Origin: Noviherbaspirillum galbum
GTDB lineage: Bacteria > Pseudomonadota > Gammaproteobacteria > Burkholderiales > Burkholderiaceae_D
Direction of reading: 5' to 3'
Assembly (NCBI RefSeq): GCF_010974945.1
Contig: NZ_JAAIVB010000045.1
Coordinates: 90,919 to 154,918, forward strand
DNA: 64,000 nt
Shown: positions 34,476-43,033 of the stretch, piece by piece
How the letters are laid out: every line of letters begins with the position of its first letter
Numbering within the stretch: position 1 is the first letter of the stretch
Notes under the pieces: generated by a model
The model's database searches: none
What the model was told of the DNA's origin: nothing
Seen by the model: only the letters and a program-made list of their open reading frames with translations
Program-made: the position numbers and the translations under genes

Positions 34476-34747
34476 ATTTGTTTAGCCGAAACCCGGTGGG
34501 CCTATTTGCGAGCGTGAGTTTGACGGGACATCTCATTCGCGGAGGAGTTGGAGTTTTTCTCATCTACTGGGCAATTCATCATCAAGGAGAAACGGTCCTC
34601 TCGATTCTGGCAGCCATGGGGTCGCTTTTTGCCTTTCGAGGTTGTCCTCTCTGTTGGACGATTGGATTGATTGAGACAGCGCTGAACAAGGCAAAACTGC
34701 CAAGAGTCAAGTTCTTGCGTCCGCCTACGCGGAGATCCGTGCGCTGA
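34472..34747 (+). CDS. Small membrane protein coupled to the ECF sigma factor
   Basis: A 91-residue protein with two likely membrane helices (ASVSLTGHLIRGGVGVFLIYWA and TVLSILAAMGSLFAF) followed by RGCPLCWTIGLIE, a Cys-x2-Cys in or near the membrane, and a basic tail. No family is recognised. Its start overlaps the sigma factor stop, so it is translated with it. A redox- or metal-responsive anti-sigma role is possible because of the Cys pair, but is not shown. Confidence 0.62.
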   Translation: MNLFSRNPVGLFASVSLTGHLIRGGVGVFLIYWAIHHQGETVLSILAAMGSLFAFRGCPLCWTIGLIETALNKAKLPRVKFLRPPTRRSVR

Positions 34748-34871
34748 TAGAATTTCTGCTGTCGATACGTCATGACGGCAAGGCTGAATGACAGCATGAC
34801 ATATGGACAGCAATATCGACAGTCACAGCAATAAAACAAGAGCGGCAGCGATAACAAGGGGAGATTCACGA

Positions 34872-35687
34872 ATGCATGCGAACAGAGTTTTTAGCCGCGC
34901 GGCCTTGGCCGGCGTTTCCTTCAGCTTAGCCTGCAGCGCGCACGCTGCCAGCGTACAGGAACAGATGGAACAGTCACCGGCCGTCAAAGCCGCGATCAAC
35001 GAACTGGTGCTGGCCAATCACATCCTGTACGACCAGAACGCGGTCGACGGCTATGGTCACATCAGCATTCGTAATCCGACCAACCCGAATACCTTTTTCC
35101 TCGCCCGCAGCGTCGCCCCTTCGGTAGTACAGGCAAGCGACATCATGGAATTCGACATGAACGGCAATGCCTTGAATGGGGATACCCGCGTCGCGTATGG
35201 CGAGCGATTCATCCATAGCGGCATCCTGCGCGCCCGTCCCGATGTCAATTCGGTGGTGCATGGCCATGCGTCGGCGGTCTTGCCGTTTGGCCTGACACAA
35301 ACGCCCTTGCGCCCGGTGTACCACATGAGCGCCTTCCTCGGGCAAGGCGCGCCGCTGTTTGAAATCCGTCACCATGCAAAACCCAGTGCAGACACCGACA
35401 TGTTCGTCAGCAACACCGATCTCGGCGAAGCGCTGGTCAAGACCATGGGCGCAAACAATTTCGTGCTGATGCGCGGCCACGGCTACGCAGCGGCCGGCGA
35501 GTCGATCCGCAAGGTGGTGTTCCGCTCGGTGTACGCGATCCAGAATGCGGCGATCCAGCTGGAAGCGATGAAATTGGGCACGGTACAGTACCTGACCCCC
35601 GAAGAAACCAGGAAATCCCAGGAGACCATTGAGAAGACCATCAATCGCCCTTGGGAGCTGTGGAGTCTGCGCGTGAATGGAAAGTGA
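34872..35687 (+). CDS. Exported class II aldolase/adducin-family protein
   Basis: A 271-residue class II aldolase-fold protein: ELVLANHILYDQ, YGHISIRNP, VHGHASAVLPF (two zinc His), YHMSAFLGQG and LMRGHGYAAAG (third His). What is odd is the N terminus from ATG 34872: MHANRVFSRAALAGVSFSLACSAHAAS is a good signal peptide, whereas most class II aldolases are cytoplasmic. GGGGAGA lies upstream. It stands alone and convergent with the GntR gene. Sugar-phosphate aldolase activity in the periplasm is doubtful, so its substrate may be an unphosphorylated keto-acid or aldehyde. Confidence 0.82.
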   Translation: MHANRVFSRAALAGVSFSLACSAHAASVQEQMEQSPAVKAAINELVLANHILYDQNAVDGYGHISIRNPTNPNTFFLARSVAPSVVQASDIMEFDMNGNALNGDTRVAYGERFIHSGILRARPDVNSVVHGHASAVLPFGLTQTPLRPVYHMSAFLGQGAPLFEIRHHAKPSADTDMFVSNTDLGEALVKTMGANNFVLMRGHGYAAAGESIRKVVFRSVYAIQNAAIQLEAMKLGTVQYLTPEETRKSQETIEKTINRPWELWSLRVNGK

Positions 35688-35753
35688 TACCGGCAAGTGA
35701 TTTTCCGGCCAGGGAAGCGCAGATGAATTCAGCCAGATGAGCTGACCAGCGCC

Positions 35754-36413
35754 TCAAATGCCGAGCAAGTTATGCCGCACACGCAGCAGGTGGGCGCGCG
35801 TGGCTTCGGTAGCGCGCGCCAGGTCGCGGTCGCGCAGGGCGTTGACGATCTGCCGGTGTTCCACCTGGTAGGCCTGGCGCCGCTCCGGCGTGAGGCTGTC
35901 GCGCTTGAGGGCGCCCCAGTCGTCTTGCGCGCGGCCTTGCTTGATCAGTGCGAATACCTGGTCGACCAGGGCATTATGGGCGGCCCGCGCCATGCATTCG
36001 TGAAGCTGGCCGTCCCAGCGTTCGAACTCTTCCATGCTGGTGGCAGCCTCGGCCTTGTCGCAGCACAGCGCCATCTGCGCAAAATCGCTCTGCGAGGCAT
36101 TACGGATGATCATTTCAACGATGGCGATTTCGATGGCCAGCCGCGCCTCCATCAATTCATACGGGCTGACATTGCTACCGCCGGCTGCTGCCGGGGAGGG
36201 TGTGAAGCTGTCGCTGACAAAAGTGCCGCTGCCCACCGTCTGGGTGATGATGCCGGCCTGTTTGAGTTCGGCCAGCACACGCCGCACCGCGGAGCGGCCG
36301 ATGCCGAAACTCTCGCTCAGCGCGCGCTCGGTCGCAATGCGATGGCCAGGGCGCCATTCGCCGGCATTGAGCTTGGCCAGGATCGCTTCTTTCAGTACTG
36401 CGGCATTGTCCAT
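35754..36413 (-). CDS. GntR-family (FadR/FCD) regulator
   Basis: A 219-residue regulator. The winged HTH is WRPGHRIATERALSESFGIGRSAVRRVLAELKQAGI with the wing TQTVGSGTFVS. The C-terminal FCD domain has the metal/ligand residues in ERWDGQLHECMA, VEHRQIVNAL and RAHLLRVRH. The ATG at 36413 follows GAGG; an earlier frame start at 36491 is inside the operator region. It is divergent from the FAH-tct operon and its putative operators sit between, so it probably represses that operon until a carboxylic acid ligand binds. Confidence 0.84.
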   Translation of the reverse strand: MDNAAVLKEAILAKLNAGEWRPGHRIATERALSESFGIGRSAVRRVLAELKQAGIITQTVGSGTFVSDSFTPSPAAAGGSNVSPYELMEARLAIEIAIVEMIIRNASQSDFAQMALCCDKAEAATSMEEFERWDGQLHECMARAAHNALVDQVFALIKQGRAQDDWGALKRDSLTPERRQAYQVEHRQIVNALRDRDLARATEATRAHLLRVRHNLLGI

Positions 36414-36540
36414 AGGGTTTCCTCGTTTGAGCGCATGATAGCAAGCTTGAGGCTTCTTGAAACCAAAATAAACCAATTTGGCGCGATACAATGCAACTTC
36501 TTTCGCAACCAGCTTCGCTGGGAGAGTGAGCGAATTTGCT

Positions 36541-36594
36541 TTGCCGCCGGCGCCATTATTGCCCTACAATGGACCAATTACGACGAATTTGGTC
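36541..36594 (+). promoter_or_regulatory. Promoter and operator of the FAH-tctCBA operon
   Basis: TTGCCG (36541-36546) and TACAAT (36565-36570) have an 18-bp spacer and form a plausible sigma-70 promoter. Directly after the -10 lies GGACCAATT-N6-AATTTGGTC (36571-36594), an imperfect dyad. A related ACCAATTTGG occurs at 36472-36481 on the GntR side. Binding of the adjacent GntR protein here would block both promoters. Confidence 0.5.
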
Positions 36595-36619
36595 GGCTTT
36601 TTAAACCAATAGGAACGGT

Positions 36620-37501
36620 ATGAAAATAGGACGTGTTTCCCATAATGCCAAGGTGCGGCTGGTGCTGGTGGATGAGGCGAATGCCAAGGTCAGCTTCGTC
36701 GGCGGCAGCTTCGCGCATCACCAGAACCCGGTGCAAGCCGTGATCGAGCGCCGCAGCAGCCGCGCGGAACTGGAAGCCTTGAAAGAGGGCGAAGCCGGCT
36801 TTTCCGAGGTGACGTTCCTGGCGCCCATCTCCGCGCCTGTGCGCAACATCATGGCGGTCGGTAAAAATTATGTGGAACATGCGAGCGAATTCGACAAGAG
36901 CGGCTTCAATGCCACCACCGCTGCTGCCGCCGTGCCGGCCTTCCCCCAGCTGTTCACCAAGGCCACCACTTCGCTGGCGGGCCCGACTGACGATATCGTG
37001 TTCGATCCAGAACACACCAGCTCCGTGGACTATGAAGGTGAGATCGGCTTCGTGATCGGCGCGGAGTGCCGCAATGTCGCCGCGGCGGACGCGATGAGCA
37101 AGGTCTTCGGCTATGTCGCGTTGAATGACGTCACCGCGCGAGACCTGCAAAAGAATCACGCCCAGTGGCACCTCGGCAAGTCGCTGGACAGCTTCTGCCC
37201 GCTCGGCCCGTGGATCGCGACTGCCGATGAAGCCTCGCCGGCAACGCTGGAGGTGAAGACCTGGATCAACGGCGAACTGCGCCAGACTGGCCGAATGACG
37301 GACCTGATCTTCGATGTGCCGACCCTGATCGCCACGCTGTCGAAGGCCATGACCTTGCTGCCGGGCGATATCATCGCCACCGGCACGCCGGTCGGCGTCG
37401 GCGTCGGATTCACGCCGCCCAAATTTCTGAAGAACGGCGACCTGGTGCGCATCGCGGTCAGCGGCTTGGGCGAATTGAATAACCGGGTTCGTACCGCCTG
37501 A
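36620..37501 (+). CDS. Fumarylacetoacetate hydrolase-family protein
   Basis: A 293-residue FAH-family enzyme: NIMAVGKNYVEHASEFD, VDYEGEIGFVIGAECRN (metal-binding acidic residues), YVALNDVTARDLQ (the third ligand), then DVPTLIATLSKAMTLLPGDIIATGTPVGVG. It lacks the long N-terminal domain of true fumarylacetoacetases, so a fumarylpyruvate-, acylpyruvate- or 2-keto-acid-type hydrolase, decarboxylase or hydratase is more likely. It is the first gene of the operon with tctCBA, implying that it acts on the imported carboxylate. Confidence 0.84.
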   Translation: MKIGRVSHNAKVRLVLVDEANAKVSFVGGSFAHHQNPVQAVIERRSSRAELEALKEGEAGFSEVTFLAPISAPVRNIMAVGKNYVEHASEFDKSGFNATTAAAAVPAFPQLFTKATTSLAGPTDDIVFDPEHTSSVDYEGEIGFVIGAECRNVAAADAMSKVFGYVALNDVTARDLQKNHAQWHLGKSLDSFCPLGPWIATADEASPATLEVKTWINGELRQTGRMTDLIFDVPTLIATLSKAMTLLPGDIIATGTPVGVGVGFTPPKFLKNGDLVRIAVSGLGELNNRVRTA

Positions 37502-37567
37502 GATTGCCGCCAGTGCGGCAGCCTGTTTATCATCCATAAAAAGAAATAAATCCTTCTGGAGACAATC

Positions 37568-38545
37568 GTGATTCGGTCCAAATTGTTTGTAGCTTTGTCA
37601 GGCCTGGCTGCGGCCGCGACCGGCGGTGCGGCGTGGGCGCAAGACGCCTATCCGAGCAGGCCGATCACCATGATCGTGCCTTTCCCGCCGGGCGGGGTGG
37701 CCGATATTGCAGCGCGCCCGATCGCCGAAGCCATGGGCCGCTACCTGAAGCAGCCCATCGTGATTGAAAATCGCTCCGGCGCCGGCGGCGGCATCGGCAT
37801 GGCGGCGGCCGCCAAGGCCAAGCCGGACGGATACACCATCATGATGGCGCTGTCCTCGGTCGTGGTGCTGCCGGAGGCCGATGTGGTGCTCAAGCGCCCG
37901 CCCATGTTCAAGCTGTCCCAGTTAAAGCCGATCGCCCGCTTCACCGCCGACCCGGTGGTGCTGGTGGTGCCGGCCAACAGCCCATGGAAAGACTTCAAGC
38001 AGTTCGAAGCCGCGGTCAAAGCCAATCCGGGCAAATACACCTTCGGCTCCTCGGGTAATTACGGCACCATGCATGTGCCTGTCGAGCAGTTCAAGGCCGC
38101 GACCCAGTCATACATGCTGCACATCCCCTATACCGGTGCAGGTCCGGCCGTGGTCGCGTTGATGGGCGGGCAGGTCGACATGGTCGCGACCGGCCCGTCG
38201 ACCGTCGCCACCAATATCCAGGCCGGCAAACTGCGCGCCCTGGCCCAGTGGGGCGAAAAGCGTATCCCGACCCTGCCGAACGTGCCGACCATGAAGGAAC
38301 TCGGCGTCCCGGTCACCTACACGCAATGGACCGGCATTTTCACGCCGGCCGGCACGCCTGACGCCGTGGTCGCGAAGTTGCGCGAAGCCTCGAAATTTGC
38401 CGCTGCCGATGCCAGCGCCGTGCATGCGCTAGAGTCGGCCGGTACTTACATCCAGTTCCTGGATACCCCGGAATTCGAAAAGTTCGTCCAGCAGGACGCC
38501 GCGACCATGGCCAAGGTGGTGCAACGCATCGGTAAGGTCCAGTAA
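37568..38545 (+). CDS. tctC: Bug-family TctC-type periplasmic binding protein
   Basis: A 325-residue Bug protein: signal peptide up to AAWAQD, then YPSRPITMIVPFPPGGVADI, the family opening, IENRSGAGGGIGM, YTFGSSGNYGTMHVPVEQF and IPYTGAGPAVVALMGGQVD. Bug proteins bind carboxylates, with ligand carboxyl groups held by main-chain contacts in the first strands. Here it is followed at once by tctB and tctA, so it is a dedicated receptor of this tripartite tricarboxylate transporter, not one of the many orphans. Confidence 0.88.
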   Translation: MIRSKLFVALSGLAAAATGGAAWAQDAYPSRPITMIVPFPPGGVADIAARPIAEAMGRYLKQPIVIENRSGAGGGIGMAAAAKAKPDGYTIMMALSSVVVLPEADVVLKRPPMFKLSQLKPIARFTADPVVLVVPANSPWKDFKQFEAAVKANPGKYTFGSSGNYGTMHVPVEQFKAATQSYMLHIPYTGAGPAVVALMGGQVDMVATGPSTVATNIQAGKLRALAQWGEKRIPTLPNVPTMKELGVPVTYTQWTGIFTPAGTPDAVVAKLREASKFAAADASAVHALESAGTYIQFLDTPEFEKFVQQDAATMAKVVQRIGKVQ

Positions 38546-38549
38546 GGCG

Positions 38550-38972
38550 ATGAATAACCTGAACCTGGTGCGCGGAATTTTCCTGGTGGGTATCGCCCTG
38601 CTGTTTGGCCTTGCCTCGTTCAAATACGACATCGGCCAGTTGCGCAGCACCGGCCCCGGCCTGTTCCCGCTGATCGTCAGCAGCCTGCTGCTGTTGATCG
38701 GCGTGCTCTCCATCGTAAAGTCTTTCTATATGGAGCGCGTCGCGATCGATTATCGGATCAAGAATATCGTCGTGGTCCTGCTGGCGCTGATTGGCTTTGC
38801 GGTGCTGTCGGCGCATGTGAACATGACGCTGGGGATCATCTTCCTGGTGTTTTGCAGCTCGTTTGCGGCCTCGACTTATTCGATCCTGCGTAATGTGAAA
38901 ATCTCTGCCGGCCTGATCGTCATCGCGCTGGTCTTCAAACACTTACTCGGCCTCGGGCTGCCCCTGTTCTGA
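38550..38972 (+). CDS. tctB: Tripartite tricarboxylate transporter small subunit TctB
   Basis: A 140-residue membrane protein with four helices (LVRGIFLVGIALLFGLASF, STGPGLFPLIVSSLLLLIGVLSI, IKNIVVVLLALIGFAVL, GIIFLVFCSSFAASTY). The TGPGLFP segment is the TctB hallmark. It starts four bases after tctC and its stop overlaps the tctA start by one base. Confidence 0.83.
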   Translation: MNNLNLVRGIFLVGIALLFGLASFKYDIGQLRSTGPGLFPLIVSSLLLLIGVLSIVKSFYMERVAIDYRIKNIVVVLLALIGFAVLSAHVNMTLGIIFLVFCSSFAASTYSILRNVKISAGLIVIALVFKHLLGLGLPLF

Positions 38973-40465
38973 TGGAAATGCTGCATAACCTGGCCTTTGG
39001 CTTCGAGCACGCGCTGACGCTCAATAACCTATTGTATTGCGCGATCGGCTGCGTGGTCGGCACCCTGATCGGCATGCTGCCCGGGCTTGGCCCGCTGTCC
39101 ACCATCAGCCTGCTGCTGCCGCTGACCTATTCGATCCCGACCACTGGCGCACTGATCATGCTGGCCGGGATTTACTACGGCGCGCAGTATGGCGACAGCG
39201 TCAGCGCGATCACCATGAAGATCCCGCATGCCAGCAGCATCGTGGCCTGTATCGACGGCTACCAGATGACGCTCAACGGCAAGACCGGCCTGGCCCTGTT
39301 CACGGCGGGCATCTCCAGCTTCATTGGCGGCACGGTCGCGATCGTGGTGCTGGCGACGCTCTCGCCGCTGCTGGGCGAAGTCGCCTTCCTGTTTGGCCCG
39401 GCGGATTATTGCGCGCTGATGCTGGTGGGTTTCGTGTGCGTCAGCTTCGTCACCACCGGCAGCCTCTTGAATGGCCTGGCCATGACCCTGGTCGGCGTGC
39501 TGCTGGGTGAAGTGGGCACCGACGTCAACAGCGGTATCCAGCGCTTTACCATGGACCTGAGTTTCCTGGCCGACGGCGTGGGGCTGATCAGCATTGCGCT
39601 GGGCTGCTTCGGCATCGCTGAAATCGTCAAAAACCTGGACAGCCACAAAGACCATACGCCATTCAACGGCACCATCAAGCTGATGCCGACATGGCCCGAG
39701 TTCAAGCGCATCATCCCCAGTGCATTGCGCGGCAGCGTGATCGGATCCGCGCTCGGCATCCTGCCCGGCGGCGGGCCGGTGATCGCGCAATTCGCTGCGT
39801 ACGGCGCAGAGAAAAAATTCAGCAAGTACAAACATGAAATCGGCCAGGGCGCGATCGAAGGCGTGGCCGGCCAGGCTGCCGCCGACGAAGCCGCGGCCCG
39901 CACCAGTTTCATCCCGCTGATGAGCATAGGCATACCGGAAAATGCCGTCATGGCCCTGATGCTCGCAGCCTTTATCGTCAAGGGCGTGCAGCCCGGCCCG
40001 AACATGATAGGCGAGCATCCCGACCTGTTCTGGGGCCTGGTGGCCAGCATGTGGGTGGGTAACTGCTTCCTGGTGATCTTGAATGTGCCGCTGGTGCGTT
40101 ACTGGCTATCGGTGTTCAAGATCCCGTTTGATGTGCTGTTCCCGTCGATCTTGTTCTTCTGCTGCATAGGCACCTACAGCATCAACAATAACATCGACGA
40201 CATCTACATCACCGCCACCTTCGGCCTGATCGGTTATCTGTTCATGCGCATGGGACTGGAAGCCGCACCGCTGATGTTGGGCTTTATCCTCGGGCCCATG
40301 CTGGAGGAGTACTTCCGCCGGCAGATGCTGCTCAGCCGCGGACGCATCGGTTCCTTCCTGGAGCATCCCATCAGCGCCGTCCTGCTGAGCATGATAGGCG
40401 TGTTCATCTTGTGGCAGATCGTGGCGTTCTTCCTGAAAGCGAGGAAGCGGCCGCAGCCAGCCTGA
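38972..40465 (+). CDS. tctA: Tripartite tricarboxylate transporter large subunit TctA
   Basis: A 497-residue membrane protein. The two TctA signature loops are GMLPGLGPLSTISLLLPL with YYGAQYGDS, and GILPGGGPVIAQF with the QAAADEAAARTSFIPLMSIGIPENAVMAL region. About twelve helices are expected. It is coupled to tctB by one base (TGATG). Its 3' end overlaps the end of the convergent P450 frame by 62 bp, an uncommon but possible arrangement. Confidence 0.88.
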   Translation: MEMLHNLAFGFEHALTLNNLLYCAIGCVVGTLIGMLPGLGPLSTISLLLPLTYSIPTTGALIMLAGIYYGAQYGDSVSAITMKIPHASSIVACIDGYQMTLNGKTGLALFTAGISSFIGGTVAIVVLATLSPLLGEVAFLFGPADYCALMLVGFVCVSFVTTGSLLNGLAMTLVGVLLGEVGTDVNSGIQRFTMDLSFLADGVGLISIALGCFGIAEIVKNLDSHKDHTPFNGTIKLMPTWPEFKRIIPSALRGSVIGSALGILPGGGPVIAQFAAYGAEKKFSKYKHEIGQGAIEGVAGQAAADEAAARTSFIPLMSIGIPENAVMALMLAAFIVKGVQPGPNMIGEHPDLFWGLVASMWVGNCFLVILNVPLVRYWLSVFKIPFDVLFPSILFFCCIGTYSINNNIDDIYITATFGLIGYLFMRMGLEAAPLMLGFILGPMLEEYFRRQMLLSRGRIGSFLEHPISAVLLSMIGVFILWQIVAFFLKARKRPQPA

Positions 40466-41912
40466 TATCGACGCTCGCCGGCGCAGACGTGCTGGCGAGC
40501 GACAGGTGCAACGGCACCTCCGGCCGCAAGGTGATGTTGAATTCCGGCCGCGGCGCCGGCATCCCTGCGGGCGCCGTCACCGCGAAGCGCTGCAGGAACA
40601 TGGCCGCGATCACCGTCATCTCGGCCATGGCCAGGTGCTGGCCGAGACATACCCGCGGGCCGGTGCCGAACGGCATGAAGGCGCCTCTCGGGATGGCTGG
40701 CGCGCCCGGCGCGAAACGTTCCGGACGATACGCCAGCGGATCCGGAAACCAGCGCGGGTCGTGATGCATCAACTGCACCGGGACCGTGAACATCGTGCGG
40801 GCGGGAAACTGCCAGGCGCCGAGCGTGATCGGCCGGACGGAGCGCCGGGACAGGAGCACGGGCGCGGCCGGATACAGGCGCAGCGTCTCCTGCAGCGTCT
40901 GCCCCAGGTAGACCAGCGAAGGCAGGTCGCTTGCGGCGGGCGCACGGCCTTGCAGGATGGTTTCGACTTCGCGCCGCGCCGCCGTTTGCGCCTCCGGGTT
41001 GGCAGCCATGCACCATGCCCACCAGGTCAGGGTTGCCGCCGCCGTTTCATGTCCGGCCAGGAATGCCGTCATGCATTCATCATGCACCGCTTTCAAGGGC
41101 CATGCCGAGGGATCCTCATCATGCAGGGCCAGCAACCGGCTCAGCAAATCCATCGGCCAGGCGTCGCGCGCAAGCGCCAGCCGCGCATCGATCTGGCGGT
41201 CGACCAGGCGGTTGAGCACGGCGATCGCCCGCCGCTTGGTCCGCTTCCATGGCATCCAGTCGGGCCAGCTCGCCGGCCAGTACATCTCGGCATTGCCGGC
41301 CACCGCAGTGGCATGCACGGCCCACTCGGCGGCGCGCGCATCCTCATCGATCTCGCTGGAAAACATCATCCGCATGATGACGTCCATTCCGAGCGACGTG
41401 AATGCGCTTTCGATCGGCCACCGCGAGCCGTCGGCCTGCCACTGCGCGAAGGCACTGTCGGCCGCGGCCGCGATGACGGGAACGAAGGACTGGACGTTCT
41501 TCGGTGAAAAGCCCGGCTGCAGCGCATGCCGCTTCGACCGCCATGCCTCGCCTTCGGCGGTCAGCACGCTTTTTCCGTGCAGCTGCGAAAACACCTGGAT
41601 GCCGCGTTCCCAGCGAATCAAGGGCTCATGCTGGCTGACCAGCAATTCACGCACCAGCTGCGGGTCGGCCAGGACGATCTGGTGTTCCGGCCAGATCCGG
41701 CAGTGGATGATGTCGCCATGGCGTTGCCGCAGGTCGGCGAAGGTGCCCAGCGGATCGCGCGACATGCGGCGCAGGAGTCCCCAGCCGGTCAGGCCGGATC
41801 GCGGCCCCGGCGGCCAGACGCCGGGCGGGTGGGCCTGGCGCGCCGATGACGCGTCTTCGGCCGGAGCATGGAAGGGGCACTGGGAGGATTGGGATGTCGA
41901 GGTAGGTTTCAT
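40404..41912 (-). CDS. Cytochrome P450
   Basis: A 502-residue P450 from ATG 41912. The I-helix oxygen-binding motif is FLAGHETAAATLTW, the ExxR is LQETLRLYPAAPVLLSR, and the haem loop is PFGTGPRVCLGQHLAMAE with the Cys ligand. Upstream in-frame starts at 41939 and 41990 lack a family match. It belongs to the group with AGHET, like many bacterial CYPs with long-chain or terpenoid substrates. Its C-terminal ~30 residues are non-family and overlap tctA, so the natural stop may have been lost. It is divergent from an AraC regulator, its probable controller; the redox partner is not nearby. Confidence 0.84.
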   Translation of the reverse strand: MKPTSTSQSSQCPFHAPAEDASSARQAHPPGVWPPGPRSGLTGWGLLRRMSRDPLGTFADLRQRHGDIIHCRIWPEHQIVLADPQLVRELLVSQHEPLIRWERGIQVFSQLHGKSVLTAEGEAWRSKRHALQPGFSPKNVQSFVPVIAAAADSAFAQWQADGSRWPIESAFTSLGMDVIMRMMFSSEIDEDARAAEWAVHATAVAGNAEMYWPASWPDWMPWKRTKRRAIAVLNRLVDRQIDARLALARDAWPMDLLSRLLALHDEDPSAWPLKAVHDECMTAFLAGHETAAATLTWWAWCMAANPEAQTAARREVETILQGRAPAASDLPSLVYLGQTLQETLRLYPAAPVLLSRRSVRPITLGAWQFPARTMFTVPVQLMHHDPRWFPDPLAYRPERFAPGAPAIPRGAFMPFGTGPRVCLGQHLAMAEMTVIAAMFLQRFAVTAPAGMPAPRPEFNITLRPEVPLHLSLASTSAPASVDIRLAAAASSLSGRTPRSATR

Positions 41913-41950
41913 GCGGCATAGTGTGCGCCAGGCGGGCATGACGGTATTGT

Positions 41951-42934
41951 ATGAAAACGACATGTAAAATCGGCGCCATGGATTTGCCACCTGGATTCAC
42001 CATGGAAGTCGCACAACCGAACGATCTGCCGCTTCACCCCGACCCGTTGGAGCGGGCACCCTGCCTCGCCAGGGAAGCGGGCGCGGCCAGCGAGTGGCTG
42101 CAGCTGGCGCCGCCGGCGCTGCAAGGGGCGCTGGTCGCGCTGGTGGGCAGGAATACGACGGGACTGTCCCTGAGCAGCGCACAACGGCTGACGCACTTTC
42201 CGGCATCGCCGCTGGTATCGATCTCGTGGTTCCACGTCGAGGCAGGCATGGTGGAACGCGGCAAGGATGGCGGGTCTTGGCAGCCTTTTGGCGCACGGGT
42301 CGTCATCTCGGGCAGCCAGTCGTGTCCGACCACCAGCTGGGCGCCTTCGACGGGACGCGGCTACATGGCGTGTTTCAGCGCGGACGCTGCCCGAGCCCTG
42401 TTCGACCTCGACCTCGCGGCAATCCAGGATCGCTTCGTACCTGCCGACCAGGTCACGAGCGACCGTTGGGCGCCGCTGTGGCAGGAACTGCTTGCCAGCG
42501 CCGACGCAGACCTGATGCAGGTGCTGGAACGCCACCTGGCGCGGCCCTGGCAAGGCGTGCAGGGCCGCGACTCGGCGCAGCCGTCCCTGCGCCAGCTGGG
42601 ACGCCACTGGGTGGAGCGCCTGGCGTGGCAAGCACAGCAATGGCAGCGCGTGCATAGTCCGCGGCATGTCGAACGCCGCATCAAGTCGTTCAGCGGCAGG
42701 TCGATGCGGGAATGGCAATCCCTCGTCCGGACGGAAGGCTTGTTCTTCGCGGCACGGGACCGGCACGAGGCGGGACTGCCATTCGACTGGGCGGCGCTGG
42801 CACAGGAAGAAGGCTTCGTCGACCAGGCGCACATGATCCGGGCGTCCAAGCGCATCACCGGGTTCGCGCCGACCGAATTTGCCAGCCGCTTTCTCGAAGA
42901 CGAGTCCTTCTGGATGTACCGGCTTTGGGTATGA
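41951..42934 (+). CDS. AraC-family transcriptional regulator
   Basis: A 327-residue protein with a C-terminal AraC HTH: RRIKSFSGRSMREWQSLVR, WAALAQEEGFVDQAHMIRASKRITGFAPTEFASRF. The N-terminal ~200 residues look like a cupin-type sensory domain (VSISWFHVEAGMVERG). The start is uncertain: ATG 41951 or 41978 (MDLPPGF). It is divergent from the P450 gene, with only about 40-70 bp between, so it probably governs both. Its effector is not evident. Confidence 0.82.
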   Translation: MKTTCKIGAMDLPPGFTMEVAQPNDLPLHPDPLERAPCLAREAGAASEWLQLAPPALQGALVALVGRNTTGLSLSSAQRLTHFPASPLVSISWFHVEAGMVERGKDGGSWQPFGARVVISGSQSCPTTSWAPSTGRGYMACFSADAARALFDLDLAAIQDRFVPADQVTSDRWAPLWQELLASADADLMQVLERHLARPWQGVQGRDSAQPSLRQLGRHWVERLAWQAQQWQRVHSPRHVERRIKSFSGRSMREWQSLVRTEGLFFAARDRHEAGLPFDWAALAQEEGFVDQAHMIRASKRITGFAPTEFASRFLEDESFWMYRLWV

Positions 42935-43033
42935 GCGGCCGTCCCGGAGCGTCCACGATGCGAGGCCTGCCGGCTGACTGGCATGGGTCGGGTTATCATC
43001 CCTGCTTGCGCAATCACGGTGAAAGGCAAGGGC

